A stretch of DNA of 48,015 nucleotides. It comes from CAYYAQ01 sp964469555. Lineage in GTDB: Bacteria > Planctomycetota > UBA1135 > UBA2386. The translations under genes and the position numbers were made by a program. This document shows positions 34,206-43,592 of this stretch, in pieces. The stretch is taken from assembly GCA_964469555.1 (NCBI GenBank), contig CAYYAQ010000020.1:1-48015 (forward strand), written 5' to 3'. Position 1 is the first letter of the stretch. Each line of letters opens with the position of its first letter. Below the pieces are notes generated by a model. That model saw only the letters and a program-made list of their open reading frames with translations, made no database searches and was not told where the DNA came from.

Positions 34206-36347
34206 ATGCACATTCGTCCTATCTTTCTCCTCGTCTCATTCCTCGTGGTGGCGTCGTGCATCGAGCCGACTCCGAGGGTGTTGGTTCCCACGACTGCTTT
34301 TCGCGACTGGCGGGTCCGCGGTGGAGACACCGGTGGCACCCGCTACTCCGCGCTCGCGCAGATCACGAAAGAGAACGTCGCGAAGCTCGAGGTCGCGTGG
34401 ACCTACGATACGAAGGACCATTTCAGGAACTCGGAGATGCAGTGCAATCCGATTGTCATCGGTCGCACGCTCTACGTGACGTCCCCCAAGATGCGCGTGA
34501 TCGCGTTGGACGCGGCGACGGGTAAGGAGGTTTGGAGCTTCGACCCGAACGGCGGCAAGAGGGTCCGTGGTCGCTACCGAAACCGTGGCGTCACGTACTG
34601 GGAACCGGAGAAGGGCGCCGCCGCGGGCGATCCGGCGCGCATCCTCTTCTCCGCGCGCCACTTGCTCTATGCGGTCGACGCGAGGACCGGCAAGCTCATC
34701 GAGTCCTTCGGGAACGGTGGTCTCGTCGACATGCGGGAGGGGCTCGGGCGCGAGCCGAAGGGATTGTCCGTGCGGTGCACGAGTCCAGGGACGATCTACC
34801 AGGACCTCTTGATCCTCGGCAGCACTGTGAGCGAGTCGCTCCCCGCGGCGCCTGGGCATGTGCGGGCGTACGACGTGCGCACGGGCAAGATCCGCTGGAC
34901 GTTTCGGACGATTCCGCGACCCGGCGAGTTTGGCGCGGACACATGGCCCGAGGACGCGTGGAAGTACATCGGTGGCGCGAACTGTTGGGCCGGTTCCACG
35001 GTCGACTCGAAACGCGGGTTGGTGTTCGTGCCGACCGGCTCCGCGGCGTTCGACTTCTACGGGGCCAACCGCCTCGGCGACAACCTCTTCGCGAACTCCC
35101 TCATCTGCCTGCGCGCGGCGACCGGCGAGCGCGTGTGGCACTTCCAGTTCGTCAAGCACGATGTGTGGGACCGCGATCTTCCGGCGCCGCCGAGCCTGGT
35201 CACGATCAAGCACGGTGACAAGATCATCGATGCGGTTGCGCAGATCACGAAGTCCGGACACGTCTTCATGTTCGAACGCGAGACCGGCGAGTCGATCTAC
35301 CCGATCGAGAATCGCAAGGTGCCAAAGTCCGAGACCGAGGGCGAAGTGTTGTCGGAGACGCAGCCGATACCGACGAAACCCCCGGCGTTCGCGCGCCAGC
35401 GGTTGGATGAAGATGACCTGACGACCCGAACACCACAAGCGCACGCTGCCGCGGTCGCCAGGTTGCGGAAGCTGAACAGCGATGGGCAGTACACGCCGGC
35501 GAGCGAGAAGGGCACCGTCATCTTCCCGGGGTTCGACGGCGGAGGGGAGTGGGGTGGCGCGGCGTTCGATCCGTCGTCGGGTTTGCTCTACGTCAACGCG
35601 AACGAGATGGCGTGGATTCTCCGCCTCGTGAAGCGCAAGGCGTTCGGCAACACGACGAGCAAGAAGCTGTACCTCGCGCATTGTGCCAGCTGCCACCGCG
35701 CCGACCTGAAAGGGACGCCGCCGGAGTTCCCCACGCTCGTGGGGATCAAGGCGAAGTACACGGTCGATGCGCTCTCCGAATACACGCGCAAGGGCGCCGG
35801 TCGGATGTCCGGCTTCTCCTACCTGTCGAAGGTCGAGTTGACGGCGATCTCCCGTTATCTCCTGGAAGGGAAGGACGAGAGGGTCACCGCGACGACTCCG
35901 ATCTCGCGGATTCACTTGAAGTACCGCACCGACGGCTACAACAAGTTCCTCGACGTGGACGGATATCCAGCCGTCAAACCGCCGTGGGGGACGCTGACGG
36001 CCATCGACCTGGACCAGGGAACGATCCGGTGGCAGGTCCCGCTCGGAGAGGTTCCGAAGCTCGCGGCGCAAGGACTGAAGAACACGGGCAGCGAGAACTA
36101 CGGTGGCCCCCTCGTCACCGCCGGTGGCCTGTTGTTCATCGGCGCGACCAACAGCGACAAGAAGTTCCGTGCGTTCGACAAGTCGAGCGGCGCAAAGTTG
36201 TGGGAGTACACGTTGCCCGCGGCTGGCAACGCGACGCCATCGACGTACGAAGTGGGCGGCCGCCAGTTCGTCGTCATCAGCGCGGGCGGCGGCAAGTGGG
36301 GGAATCCATCCGGTGGAACCTACGTCGCGTTTGCCCTTCCGAGGTAG
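34206..36347 (+). CDS. PQQ-dependent dehydrogenase with c-type haem, lipoprotein
   Basis: The protein has 713 residues from ATG 34206. The signal ends in a lipobox VASC (C18). Eight-bladed propeller features typical of quinoprotein alcohol and glucose dehydrogenases are present: WRVRGGDTGGTRYSALAQI, GGANCWAGSTVD, FVKHDVWDRDLPAPP, and late ENYGGPLVTAGGLLFIG. A class I cytochrome c domain is inserted at about residues 480-560 with the haem motif C493-A-S-C496-H497 and likely Met ligand in GRMSGFSYL. Electrons from oxidised sugars or alcohols would pass from PQQ to haem. The haem position inside the propeller, rather than at one end, is the planctomycete type. Substrate unknown. The spacing to the cupin suggests co-transcription. 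Confidence 0.9.
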   Translation: MHIRPIFLLVSFLVVASCIEPTPRVLVPTTAFRDWRVRGGDTGGTRYSALAQITKENVAKLEVAWTYDTKDHFRNSEMQCNPIVIGRTLYVTSPKMRVIALDAATGKEVWSFDPNGGKRVRGRYRNRGVTYWEPEKGAAAGDPARILFSARHLLYAVDARTGKLIESFGNGGLVDMREGLGREPKGLSVRCTSPGTIYQDLLILGSTVSESLPAAPGHVRAYDVRTGKIRWTFRTIPRPGEFGADTWPEDAWKYIGGANCWAGSTVDSKRGLVFVPTGSAAFDFYGANRLGDNLFANSLICLRAATGERVWHFQFVKHDVWDRDLPAPPSLVTIKHGDKIIDAVAQITKSGHVFMFERETGESIYPIENRKVPKSETEGEVLSETQPIPTKPPAFARQRLDEDDLTTRTPQAHAAAVARLRKLNSDGQYTPASEKGTVIFPGFDGGGEWGGAAFDPSSGLLYVNANEMAWILRLVKRKAFGNTTSKKLYLAHCASCHRADLKGTPPEFPTLVGIKAKYTVDALSEYTRKGAGRMSGFSYLSKVELTAISRYLLEGKDERVTATTPISRIHLKYRTDGYNKFLDVDGYPAVKPPWGTLTAIDLDQGTIRWQVPLGEVPKLAAQGLKNTGSENYGGPLVTAGGLLFIGATNSDKKFRAFDKSSGAKLWEYTLPAAGNATPSTYEVGGRQFVVISAGGGKWGNPSGGTYVAFALPR

Positions 36348-36374
36348 GTGGTCAAAGGTGCGCGCGAGCCGCTG

Positions 36375-36779
36375 CTACCTTGATTCAGATCCAGGGTGAA
36401 GAGTCGACCGCCCATGCCGTCGTCGAGCGATTCTGCGTGGGGAAGACGAGCTACGCCGGGAGCGATCCGCTCCACGAACCGTGCCTGTGCGCAGCCGCGG
36501 CGAGATCCTGCAGGTCACCAACAAGAAGTCCAGCAGGAGGATGCTCTCGAGGAAGGTGGCGACGTTCACCAACCTCGCGGTGACCAGCGCATCGCTATCA
36601 GCCAAGACGCAGATTCCCACACGATCCATCGTCGGTCGGAACTCGTAGATCGGACCCGCCTGCGAAGGTAGGGTCGCCCCGAACGCAGCGAGAAGGAGCA
36701 GGGGGAGGACGCATCTGAGAGTCGCCCGAGTCGTTGGCGTACGTTCTCCAGAATCTGCGTCAACTTCTGGATTTTGCAT
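36375..36779 (-). CDS. Doubtful open frame with signal-like N-terminus
   Basis: A minus-strand frame of about 134 codons opens with a short leader, a hydrophobic stretch LRCVLPLLLLAAFGATLPSQA, and then YEFRPTMDRVGICVLADSDAL and FLESILLLDFLLV. The second half is Arg-rich and looks non-coding. No family is recognised and no ribosome site is visible. It may be the start of a lost secreted protein or chance. The 36348-36800 stretch contains nothing else that I can support. Confidence 0.2.
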   Translation of the reverse strand: MQNPEVDADSGERTPTTRATLRCVLPLLLLAAFGATLPSQAGPIYEFRPTMDRVGICVLADSDALVTARLVNVATFLESILLLDFLLVTCRISPRLRTGTVRGADRSRRSSSSPRRIARRRHGRSTLHPGSESR

Positions 36780-36803
36780 ACAACTGAGGTGAGGCGGGAC
36801 TCC

Positions 36804-37019
36804 GACGTGACGGGCTTGCTGATCACGCGAGCGGATCTCACCGAGGCGACGGGCGCGGGTTTCGCGTCCGACGAGACCGCGATCGAGTGGTTCTGCAAGG
36901 TGCAGGTCACTCCGGCGCTCAGCATCACTCTCGACCTGCAGTTCATCTCCCATCCATCGGGAAGTCGCGGTGTCGAAGATGCATGGGTCGGAAGTTTGCG
37001 TTTTGTGCTGACGTTCTGA
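36804..37019 (+). pseudogene. C-terminal remnant of OprB-family carbohydrate porin
   Basis: A + frame ending at 37019 encodes VTGLLITRADLTEATGAGF, ASDETAIEWFCKVQVTPALS and LQFISHPSG...VGSLRFVLTF, the last two or three beta-strands of OprB porins including the C-terminal aromatic residue needed for outer-membrane assembly. A full porin has about 400-450 residues. Upstream DNA lacks the rest. This implies that the ancestor had a sugar porin at this place, beside the sugar dehydrogenase. Confidence 0.65.
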
Positions 37020-37183
37020 GCGGCTGACTGTTGCTTCCGCACGTCACGCAATTCCTCCCCGAAGCAACTGACATGCTTAGCGAAACAATTCGGCGCCGTG
37101 ACAGTGTTTTTCAACAAGCCCCCCACATGGGGACGATGGAGGGCCACAATGGATCAATACCCTTCCCCAGCCCCTCGTCGCCC

Positions 37184-38352
37184 ATGCTTCGCGATCGATT
37201 CACACTCCCGGTATTCGTTCTCTCGCTATGTACATCCGTGTTGGCACAGTCTCGTACTAGTTCGCCGCCCGGTCTGCTCAATATCGAGGGCCGCTCGGTC
37301 TCGAGCAAATTCGGCGCATATTCGAACGCTCGGTACATGCTGTTCGATGGCGAACTTCGCAACGCTGCGATCGGCATCAAAGAGATCGCGTTCCGAGACG
37401 ACTACTACGCGCATACTTTGCACACGGGAATGGGTCGTTCGTGGTCGCAAGTGACGATCGACATGGCCATGTGCGACACGGCCAACCTGTCTTCGATTTT
37501 CGCCAACAACGCGAAGAGCTTGCCGACCCGTGTCTTCTCCGGTGCCCTCGCCTGGCCCACCCTCACTGGTCACCCCACTATGCTCCCCGGGCCCTGGGTC
37601 AAGGTGTTCCCGTTCTCGACGACGTGGGCCTACAACGGAACGTTGGACATCTGCATCGACTACGACTTCAACGGCGGGACCCTGGCCAACAACGCGACGT
37701 GGACGAACAAGGACGCGTACGACTACTTCATCGACGCGTATCCAACGGATACCCGCGTCGGCGGCACGCAGATCTTCCACGGCAACGGCGGCAACTCGGG
37801 TGGTTGTGTCGATGGCGCTAACACGCTCGGTGGCCTGAACTTCCTGCACTGCATCGGGTACGGGCCGAACCACCATGTGCTCTCGTACCGGAACAAGTTC
37901 CAGCTCTACACGTTCAGCTACTACACCGCGCAGGGATCGCCGGTCGCGAACATCGTCAGTTTCAAGGGATCGGCGGCAGGAATCACATTTCCCAGTGTCG
38001 TTTGCAACAAGCTCCACCTCGACCCGACGAGGTACCTGATGATCGGCGTTTCGAATGCGAACGGTCCGGGTGCCTGGAGCGGCTACTTCTATCCGAGCAA
38101 GACCCCCGAAGGACTGATACCCTACAACTCTGCCTACGTCGGTTTGAAACTCTGGGCCCAGGCCNNNNNNNNNNCGATTCCCGGACCGGAGCCATCCGGC
38201 TCACGCGGGCGGTCAACACGGCCATCCCGTGGGTGCCGCGTGGTGTGAATCGCAGTGCGTTGATTCAACCCTTGACTCACATGAAGAACTCGACGGGTTA
38301 CGGGCCGTACACGGACGAGGCGTACAATCCGATCATCCGGTACTCGAACTAG
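37184..38352 (+). CDS. Secreted protein of unknown function, interrupted by a scaffold gap
   Basis: ATG 37184 opens a signal peptide (LPVFVLSLCTSVLAQ). About 327 residues follow up to the N-run at 38165; after it the coding frame resumes one frame away (DSRTGAIRLTRAVNTAIPW) and ends at 38352 with YNPIIRYSN. The N count is a placeholder, so a continuous gene is the simplest reading, about 390 residues or longer. It has aromatic beta-rich segments (FPFSTTWAYNGTLDICIDYD) and two close Cys, as in extracellular proteins. No family is recognised. A longer upstream frame from 37031 is unlikely because the signal peptide begins at 37184. Confidence 0.7.
38165..38174. other. Scaffold gap (10 N) inside a coding region
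   Basis: Ten N interrupt the secreted-protein gene. Coding character is strong on both sides but in different frames, so the true gap length is not ten or a multiple-of-three change from it. Confidence 0.95.
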
Positions 38353-38422
38353 GCGTCCGGTTCGTCCGGACCACTTATGACTCGAATCCCGAAGTAGTTT
38401 CCGGTCATCTGTTGTCTGGCCG

Positions 38423-39964
38423 ATGGAACCGACTGCGAAACCCACTCGATGGTGGCCCCTGCCACTCGTTCTCGTCATAGGCGCGATCGCGATCGTTTCG
38501 CTCAAGACCGCCGAAGACACTGATCAGCAGGCGGCGAACATTCGCGCCATCCTGATCGGCATCGGCGCCGCGCTTCTCATTCTCATCTGGCTGCTCGCGT
38601 TTTCGCGATTGCCGAGACGAAAGAGACTCCTGTCCGCTCTCGCGTACGTCGGGGGCCTCGCGCTGTTCTTCACCGGATTTCGCATCACGGGAGTCTCCGG
38701 CAACCTGGTCCCCATCTTCGAGTGGCGCTGGGCGCGCGAGGCGACTGTTCTCGTCGTGCCGGACCAGTTGCGTCGGATCGAAGAGACACCCGTGCCGGGA
38801 CTCGCGCCGTTTCCACAGTTCTTCGGCTCGGAGCGGACCGGCAAGTTGCCAGGTCCGAAGTTGGTGCGAGATTGGACCGCGAGTCCGCCCGAAGAACTCT
38901 GGCGTCGTGACGTGGGCGAGGGATGGTCGGGATTCTCGGTCGCCGGGCGCCGCGCGATCACGCAAGAACAACACGGCGAAGACGAAGCGGTCGTCTGCTA
39001 CGAGATCCTGTCCGGGAACGTGCTGTGGGCGCGAAAGGTCCAAGTTCGCTTCGACGTACCGGTCGCAGGCATCGGTCCGCGAGCTACACCGACAGTCGAT
39101 GGCGATCGCGTCTTCGTCGTCGGTTCGACGGGGGTGTTCGAGTGTCTGGACATCGCGACTGGCAAACCTGTGTGGACCAAACACATACTGGACGACCACG
39201 AAGCGGAGCTCCCCGATTGGGGCGTGGCCTGTTCGCCGCTCGTTGTCGGTCCCGTCGTAGTCGTGAGCCCTGGCGGACCCAAGGGTCACTCCCTCGTCGC
39301 GTACGACAAGAAGACCGGCGACGTTGCGTGGCGGGGCGGTGACGAACGCATGCACTGGAGTTCGCCGGTGCACGTCTCGCTCGCTGGGCAGGAACAGATC
39401 CTCATCTTCAACGCCGCGGGTCTCGCGAGTCACGAGATCGGTAGCGGCGACGTGCTCTGGTCTTATCCGTGGCGCAGCAAGGATCCTCACGTTGCGCTGC
39501 CGGTAGTGTGTTCCGGGAATCGCGTGTGCATCTCGAGTGGCTACGGCGCCGGTTGCCATCTCCTGCAAATCGAGAAGAAACCGGATGGTGTGTTTTCGGC
39601 CACGACCGTCTGGCGTTCGCTGCGGCTGAAGGCCAAGTTCGCGAACTTTCTCGAGCACGACGGATTCGTCTACGGGATCGACGATGGAGTAATGACCTGC
39701 ATCGACGCCGCGACCGGCAAGCGCATGTGGAAGCGCGGTCGTTACGGACACGGCCAGCTCCTCCTCGTGGACGATCTCCTCCTGGTGATGACGGAGGACG
39801 GTGCGATCGTGCTGGTCGAGACGACGCCGGAGGAACATCGGGAGGTCACGCGCTTCGAGGTGTTCGGAGAGAAGACTTGGAACCCTCCGGCGCTGGCTGG
39901 CTGCTACCTCGTGATTCGCACCGAGCACCGAGCGGCCTGTCTCCGACTGCCCGTCATCAAGTAG
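38423..39964 (+). CDS. Membrane-anchored PQQ-like beta-propeller protein
   Basis: The protein has 513 residues. The N-terminus has three hydrophobic helices (about 11-28, 42-61 and 68-87), so the propeller part is tethered to the membrane. From residue 150 on, repeated propeller motifs occur: GNVLWARKVQV, TGKPVWTKHIL, TGDVAWRGGDE, SGDVLWSYPW and TGKRMWKRGRY, each with the Trp of PQQ-like repeats (BamB-like). No PQQ or metal ligands characteristic of dehydrogenases and no signal peptidase site are seen. It probably acts as an extracytoplasmic scaffold or sensor. ATG 38423 is just upstream of the first helix. Confidence 0.82.
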   Translation: MEPTAKPTRWWPLPLVLVIGAIAIVSLKTAEDTDQQAANIRAILIGIGAALLILIWLLAFSRLPRRKRLLSALAYVGGLALFFTGFRITGVSGNLVPIFEWRWAREATVLVVPDQLRRIEETPVPGLAPFPQFFGSERTGKLPGPKLVRDWTASPPEELWRRDVGEGWSGFSVAGRRAITQEQHGEDEAVVCYEILSGNVLWARKVQVRFDVPVAGIGPRATPTVDGDRVFVVGSTGVFECLDIATGKPVWTKHILDDHEAELPDWGVACSPLVVGPVVVVSPGGPKGHSLVAYDKKTGDVAWRGGDERMHWSSPVHVSLAGQEQILIFNAAGLASHEIGSGDVLWSYPWRSKDPHVALPVVCSGNRVCISSGYGAGCHLLQIEKKPDGVFSATTVWRSLRLKAKFANFLEHDGFVYGIDDGVMTCIDAATGKRMWKRGRYGHGQLLLVDDLLLVMTEDGAIVLVETTPEEHREVTRFEVFGEKTWNPPALAGCYLVIRTEHRAACLRLPVIK

Positions 39965-40174
39965 GTGATCCCCCGGTGGCGCGCAGGCGATGCCGCGCGA
40001 GCTGATCCGCCCACCAGGTTCCCGTCGTGCAGGTGAAGGCGGAGCCCTTGAGCAACCCAATAGTGAAATGTGATGTCAAGCCTCCTTCCGGTGGAATCGC
40101 AGAGCTGAAACCCCCATGCGGTCGATAGAGTCAGTAGAGATGGTGCGCGAATCACGACGGCGGTCGCCCGGTCC

Positions 40175-41833
40175 ATGACGGAAGAGCGTCGCACAGAATT
40201 CGACCGCGGCCCACGTTGGCTTCCGTGGGTGATCGGCGTTGTCGCGGCAGTGGTCTACCTGGCTACTCTTCAGCGGCAGCTGTTCAACGACGGCATCTTC
40301 TTCGAGTTCAAGATGCGGTTCGGCGGGGACCAACTCTTCTACAAACACGTCTTGTACCTGCCCCTCGCCGGGTTGTTGCAAGCCGTCGTCTCCGTAGTGG
40401 CGCCGATCGATGGCGAACAGGCGCTGAAGATGGTGGCGGCGCTCGCCGGTGGCGCGGGCGTCGCGTTGACCTTTCTCGTCGCCCGAGATTGTCTCGAGTC
40501 CGTGCGCCGTGGGGTTGCTTGCGCGGCGCTCCTCGGAACTCTCGCTGCGTACTGGTTCCACTCGACCGCGACCGAACTGCACAGTCTGCATGCCGCTTGC
40601 ACCACGCTCTTGCTGCTCGCGTTGATCCGCGCGATGGATCGAAGGCATCTCGGCTCGATCGGCAGCTGTCTCACGTTGGCTCTCGGCGCGGCGCTTGCGC
40701 CTACTTCTCATCTCAGCGGAGGCTGCGTTGGACTGCCGCTCGTGTACGTGTGGTTCTGTGCGGGAAGCGCGCGCACGAGGTACACGATCTCGGTTGTCAG
40801 CGGCTTTCTGATCTTCGGCGTCGCGTACTACGCGGTGGCGCTCCGTGGTACGGGGTTCAGTGGCGATATGTCCAGGTATGGCGGCATGCAAGACGTGCTC
40901 TGGGAGGACCCCGCGAAGGTCCCGCACCTGCTCAAGATCAGTCTGGCCGAGTTCTCACTGTACTCCGCACCAGCGGCCGCGCTCATTCCTGCGGGACTTC
41001 GTGTTCTCTTTCGCACCTCGCCCATGCACGCGTGGTTTTGTGTGTGTTGGATGGTCGCCTGGCCGATCGTCGCCTGGCCCGTCGAGGATCGTCTGATGGG
41101 CGCGTACTACGTGTCCACGCTCCCGGTGCAGGCCTTGCTCGCCATCGTCGCGATGCACGGGGCTTGCCGCACGTGGGGGCGGGCGTGGTTGATCGCGGGG
41201 CTCGGAATCCTCCCGCTGTTCGTGTTTGTCTTCTCCAGCCTGGCCGACGTGGACCAGGAGATGGTCGGGCTGTTGACGCTGGGCGGCTGCGCCATGGCGA
41301 TCTTTTTGATGGCAGGTAGAACTACGGGCGAGCCCCGCGGCATGTGGCTCTTGCCAATCGTCGCGTTTGTCACGACGGCGCCTCACATCATCAACGTGGC
41401 GCGTCTCGATACGCACCGCGATCGGATCGCAGAGGTTGTCGAGGTCTTGGAGCGAGTCGAGGAGGAGACCGGGAAGAGGCCGCTACTGATCTTCCTGGCG
41501 ACGAACACGGCGACGGACCATCATTGGAAGCACTTCTTCCCCGGAGCCCTCGACGATGTGAGCCGCGCGTTCAATCCGGTCAAATTGGCGTTTCGGTACG
41601 AATCGGACGAGCTCGCCGACGAGAGGCTGGATCGGTACCGCAAGGCTCTCAACGACGCGCTCACGGACGGTCGACCGGTGTTCATGGAGGGCAAGCGTGA
41701 TTTCGCATTCAAAATCGCCGCCCAGAATTCCTCGTTGCCGCGGATGATCAAGTTCTTCACGGAACTGGACACGGCGAGCTTTCCGGAGCCCGGAGGGTTG
41801 CCTGATCTCTTGAGGCTTTCACCGAAGCGCTGA
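40175..41833 (+). CDS. Polytopic membrane protein, GT-C-like, with soluble C-terminus
   Basis: The protein has 552 residues with about eleven hydrophobic segments from residue 18 to 420, and a soluble C-terminal part of about 130 residues (ERVEEETGKRPLLIFLATNTATDHHWKHF). The N-terminal LATLQRQLFNDGIFFEFKMRF places acidic residues in the first outer loop, as in GT-C transferases, but the DUF2723 signature is weaker than in the protein at 21616-23079. A membrane glycosyltransferase or lipid-sugar enzyme is possible; no function is assigned firmly. ATG at 40175 is 210 bases after the previous gene, in DNA that shows nothing else. The methyltransferase follows 18 bases after. Confidence 0.75.
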   Translation: MTEERRTEFDRGPRWLPWVIGVVAAVVYLATLQRQLFNDGIFFEFKMRFGGDQLFYKHVLYLPLAGLLQAVVSVVAPIDGEQALKMVAALAGGAGVALTFLVARDCLESVRRGVACAALLGTLAAYWFHSTATELHSLHAACTTLLLLALIRAMDRRHLGSIGSCLTLALGAALAPTSHLSGGCVGLPLVYVWFCAGSARTRYTISVVSGFLIFGVAYYAVALRGTGFSGDMSRYGGMQDVLWEDPAKVPHLLKISLAEFSLYSAPAAALIPAGLRVLFRTSPMHAWFCVCWMVAWPIVAWPVEDRLMGAYYVSTLPVQALLAIVAMHGACRTWGRAWLIAGLGILPLFVFVFSSLADVDQEMVGLLTLGGCAMAIFLMAGRTTGEPRGMWLLPIVAFVTTAPHIINVARLDTHRDRIAEVVEVLERVEEETGKRPLLIFLATNTATDHHWKHFFPGALDDVSRAFNPVKLAFRYESDELADERLDRYRKALNDALTDGRPVFMEGKRDFAFKIAAQNSSLPRMIKFFTELDTASFPEPGGLPDLLRLSPKR

Positions 41834-41851
41834 TCACCACATGCTATCGGC

Positions 41852-42619
41852 ATGGACGAGAACCCATCACCCGTGACTCCCGAGGGTTGGGCGACGCTGC
41901 TCAAGGCCAATTGGGAAAAGCGCGGTCGATCCGATTCCCGTGACTTCTACGTCGCGTCTCACCTGGGCTGGAACGACACCGAGGCGTGGCAGCGCCAGGC
42001 GAAGATTGACACGGAGATCCTCCTCTACGAACTCACAGACGATTGGTTGTCCTCCGCCGAGGTGCTCGAGATCGGTTGTGGGGTGGGTCGCCTCGCGCCT
42101 TGGCTACTGGAACGGGCCGCGTCCTACACGGGGCTGGACATCGCGTCGGCGATGGTCGAAGAAGCGCGGCAACGCGTGCAGGAGGGTGAGCGGGCGCGGT
42201 TCTTCGTCTCGGATGGTCTCGGTGTTCCGGACCCCGCGCGAGACCGGGAGTACGACCTGATCGTGGCGATGGCTGTCTTCATCCACTGTCCGCGGGACCT
42301 CGTGGAGCGCCTCGTTCGAGACGCCACGTCGTTGTTGCGAAAGGGTGGTCGCTTGCGTTTTCAACTGTTGGCCGACGCCTCAGATCCAACGGGAGTGACC
42401 GCGCCGGCTGAGGCTGCCGCAGAGCAGAATGAGGCGCTCGCGGTGCAGGGGAAAGAGGTGGCGATGTCGGAGGATATGGAGCTCATCACCGACCACTACT
42501 ACATGGGACACGCGTTTGGTTTCGACGAAGCGCGCGAGTTGTTCGAAACCATGGATGGCGAACTGCGACTGCTGCGCTTCGATCTCGGACACATCTACGG
42601 CGAGATCGTCAAGACTTGA
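41852..42619 (+). CDS. Class I SAM-dependent methyltransferase
   Basis: The protein has 255 residues. Motif I is VLEIGCGVGRLAPWL (about residues 71-85), followed by acidic motif II in YTGLDIASAMVEEA, a motif III-like FFVSDGLGVPD and motif IV region YDLIVAMAVFIHC, all in the order of methyltransf_11/25 enzymes. The N-terminal 60 residues are helical and could select the substrate. No membrane segment or signal. It follows the GT-C-like protein closely, so a role in modifying the same glycan or lipid is conceivable but unproven. It ends 11 bases inside the convergent transporter gene. Confidence 0.87.
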   Translation: MDENPSPVTPEGWATLLKANWEKRGRSDSRDFYVASHLGWNDTEAWQRQAKIDTEILLYELTDDWLSSAEVLEIGCGVGRLAPWLLERAASYTGLDIASAMVEEARQRVQEGERARFFVSDGLGVPDPARDREYDLIVAMAVFIHCPRDLVERLVRDATSLLRKGGRLRFQLLADASDPTGVTAPAEAAAEQNEALAVQGKEVAMSEDMELITDHYYMGHAFGFDEARELFETMDGELRLLRFDLGHIYGEIVKT

Positions 42620-43502
42620 CGCGCGCGCGGAGCATGGTCCACACGCCGCCGAGGACGAGCGCACCGCCGGCGATCTGGAACGCGGTGATGGGCTCGCCGA
42701 GCGCGAGCCACCCGACCGCGAGAGCGATGACCGGGACGAGGTTGATGAAACCGGCGGTGTGGGACGCGCCGAGTTCCTTGAGACCGATGTTCCAGAGAAC
42801 GTACGCGTAGCCAGTTCCGAGCAGACCGGAGTACACGATCGAACCCCAGACGTGGAGCGGGATCGAGCCGCTCCACAGTGGTCCGAGCTTGTCGAAGCTG
42901 ATGATCCAGTGGATAGGCAGGGTCATCGCCGTCGTGTAGAACGCCAGGGTCGCCGCAGGCACTCGTTCGGCCAGGCCGCGGACCAGGGCTGTGTAGCTAC
43001 CCCAAGCGCACGATGCACAGAGGATGAGGATGTTGCCCGTTGTCGCACGACTGCCGAAGTCGAGGTCTCCCTGGAGAGAGATGACCGCGGTTCCGACGCT
43101 CGCGACGGCGAGTCCGATCCAGGCTAGCCGTCGCAGCCGCTCGCCCAGCATGAAGCCGATCAGCGCGGTGAAGATCGGCGAGCTGGATAGGATGAGGGCT
43201 GTGTTGCCGGATTCGGTGCGAGCGAGGCCGGTCATGAAGAACACCTGGTAGCCGAAGTAGCCGATCAGCCCGATGAAGAACATGTGGATCCACGATCTTC
43301 GCGAGAGCTCTAGCCGGTGGCCGCCCCCCCGGTAGTGGACCGCGCCGAGGAACACCGCCGACAGCGTGAGCCGGATGGTGTTGAAGGCGAAGGGGTGCAA
43401 ATCCGCAAGCCCCGTCTTCATGATGGCGAAGTTGCAGCCCCAAATCAGACAGACGACGAGCAGGGCCAGCTCCGCCGTCCAGCGTTCCTCGCGTATTCTC
43501 AA
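42609..43502 (-). CDS. EamA/DMT-family transporter
   Basis: The protein has 297 residues, ten predicted helices in two repeated halves (first half LVVCLIWGCNFAIMKTG..., second half GNILILCASCAWGSYTALVRG), the standard EamA architecture for metabolite export. TTG at 43502 is the start: TGA lies directly before it in frame, and the next candidate would cut into the first helix. The 3' end overlaps the convergent methyltransferase gene by 11 bases. The substrate is unknown; the family exports amino acids, nucleosides or drugs. Confidence 0.9.
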   Translation of the reverse strand: MRIREERWTAELALLVVCLIWGCNFAIMKTGLADLHPFAFNTIRLTLSAVFLGAVHYRGGGHRLELSRRSWIHMFFIGLIGYFGYQVFFMTGLARTESGNTALILSSSPIFTALIGFMLGERLRRLAWIGLAVASVGTAVISLQGDLDFGSRATTGNILILCASCAWGSYTALVRGLAERVPAATLAFYTTAMTLPIHWIISFDKLGPLWSGSIPLHVWGSIVYSGLLGTGYAYVLWNIGLKELGASHTAGFINLVPVIALAVGWLALGEPITAFQIAGGALVLGGVWTMLRARVKS

Positions 43503-43592
43503 TCAGGCGCCGCCGAGCGATGCGGAGCATGTAGCAACTCTGCTCTGCGATCAACTTGGAGTCCAGACCGGACCGGAGGTAACCTGCTAGCG

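Noticed and set aside
34236..36071. 611-codon open frame opposite the PQQ dehydrogenase
   Set aside because: It lies antisense to a clear enzyme gene, is rich in Arg and Val as expected of the reverse frame of GC-rich DNA, and has no recognisable domain.
38405..40060. 551-codon minus-strand frame opposite the propeller gene
   Set aside because: Shadow of the + strand propeller gene; no domain or signal is seen.
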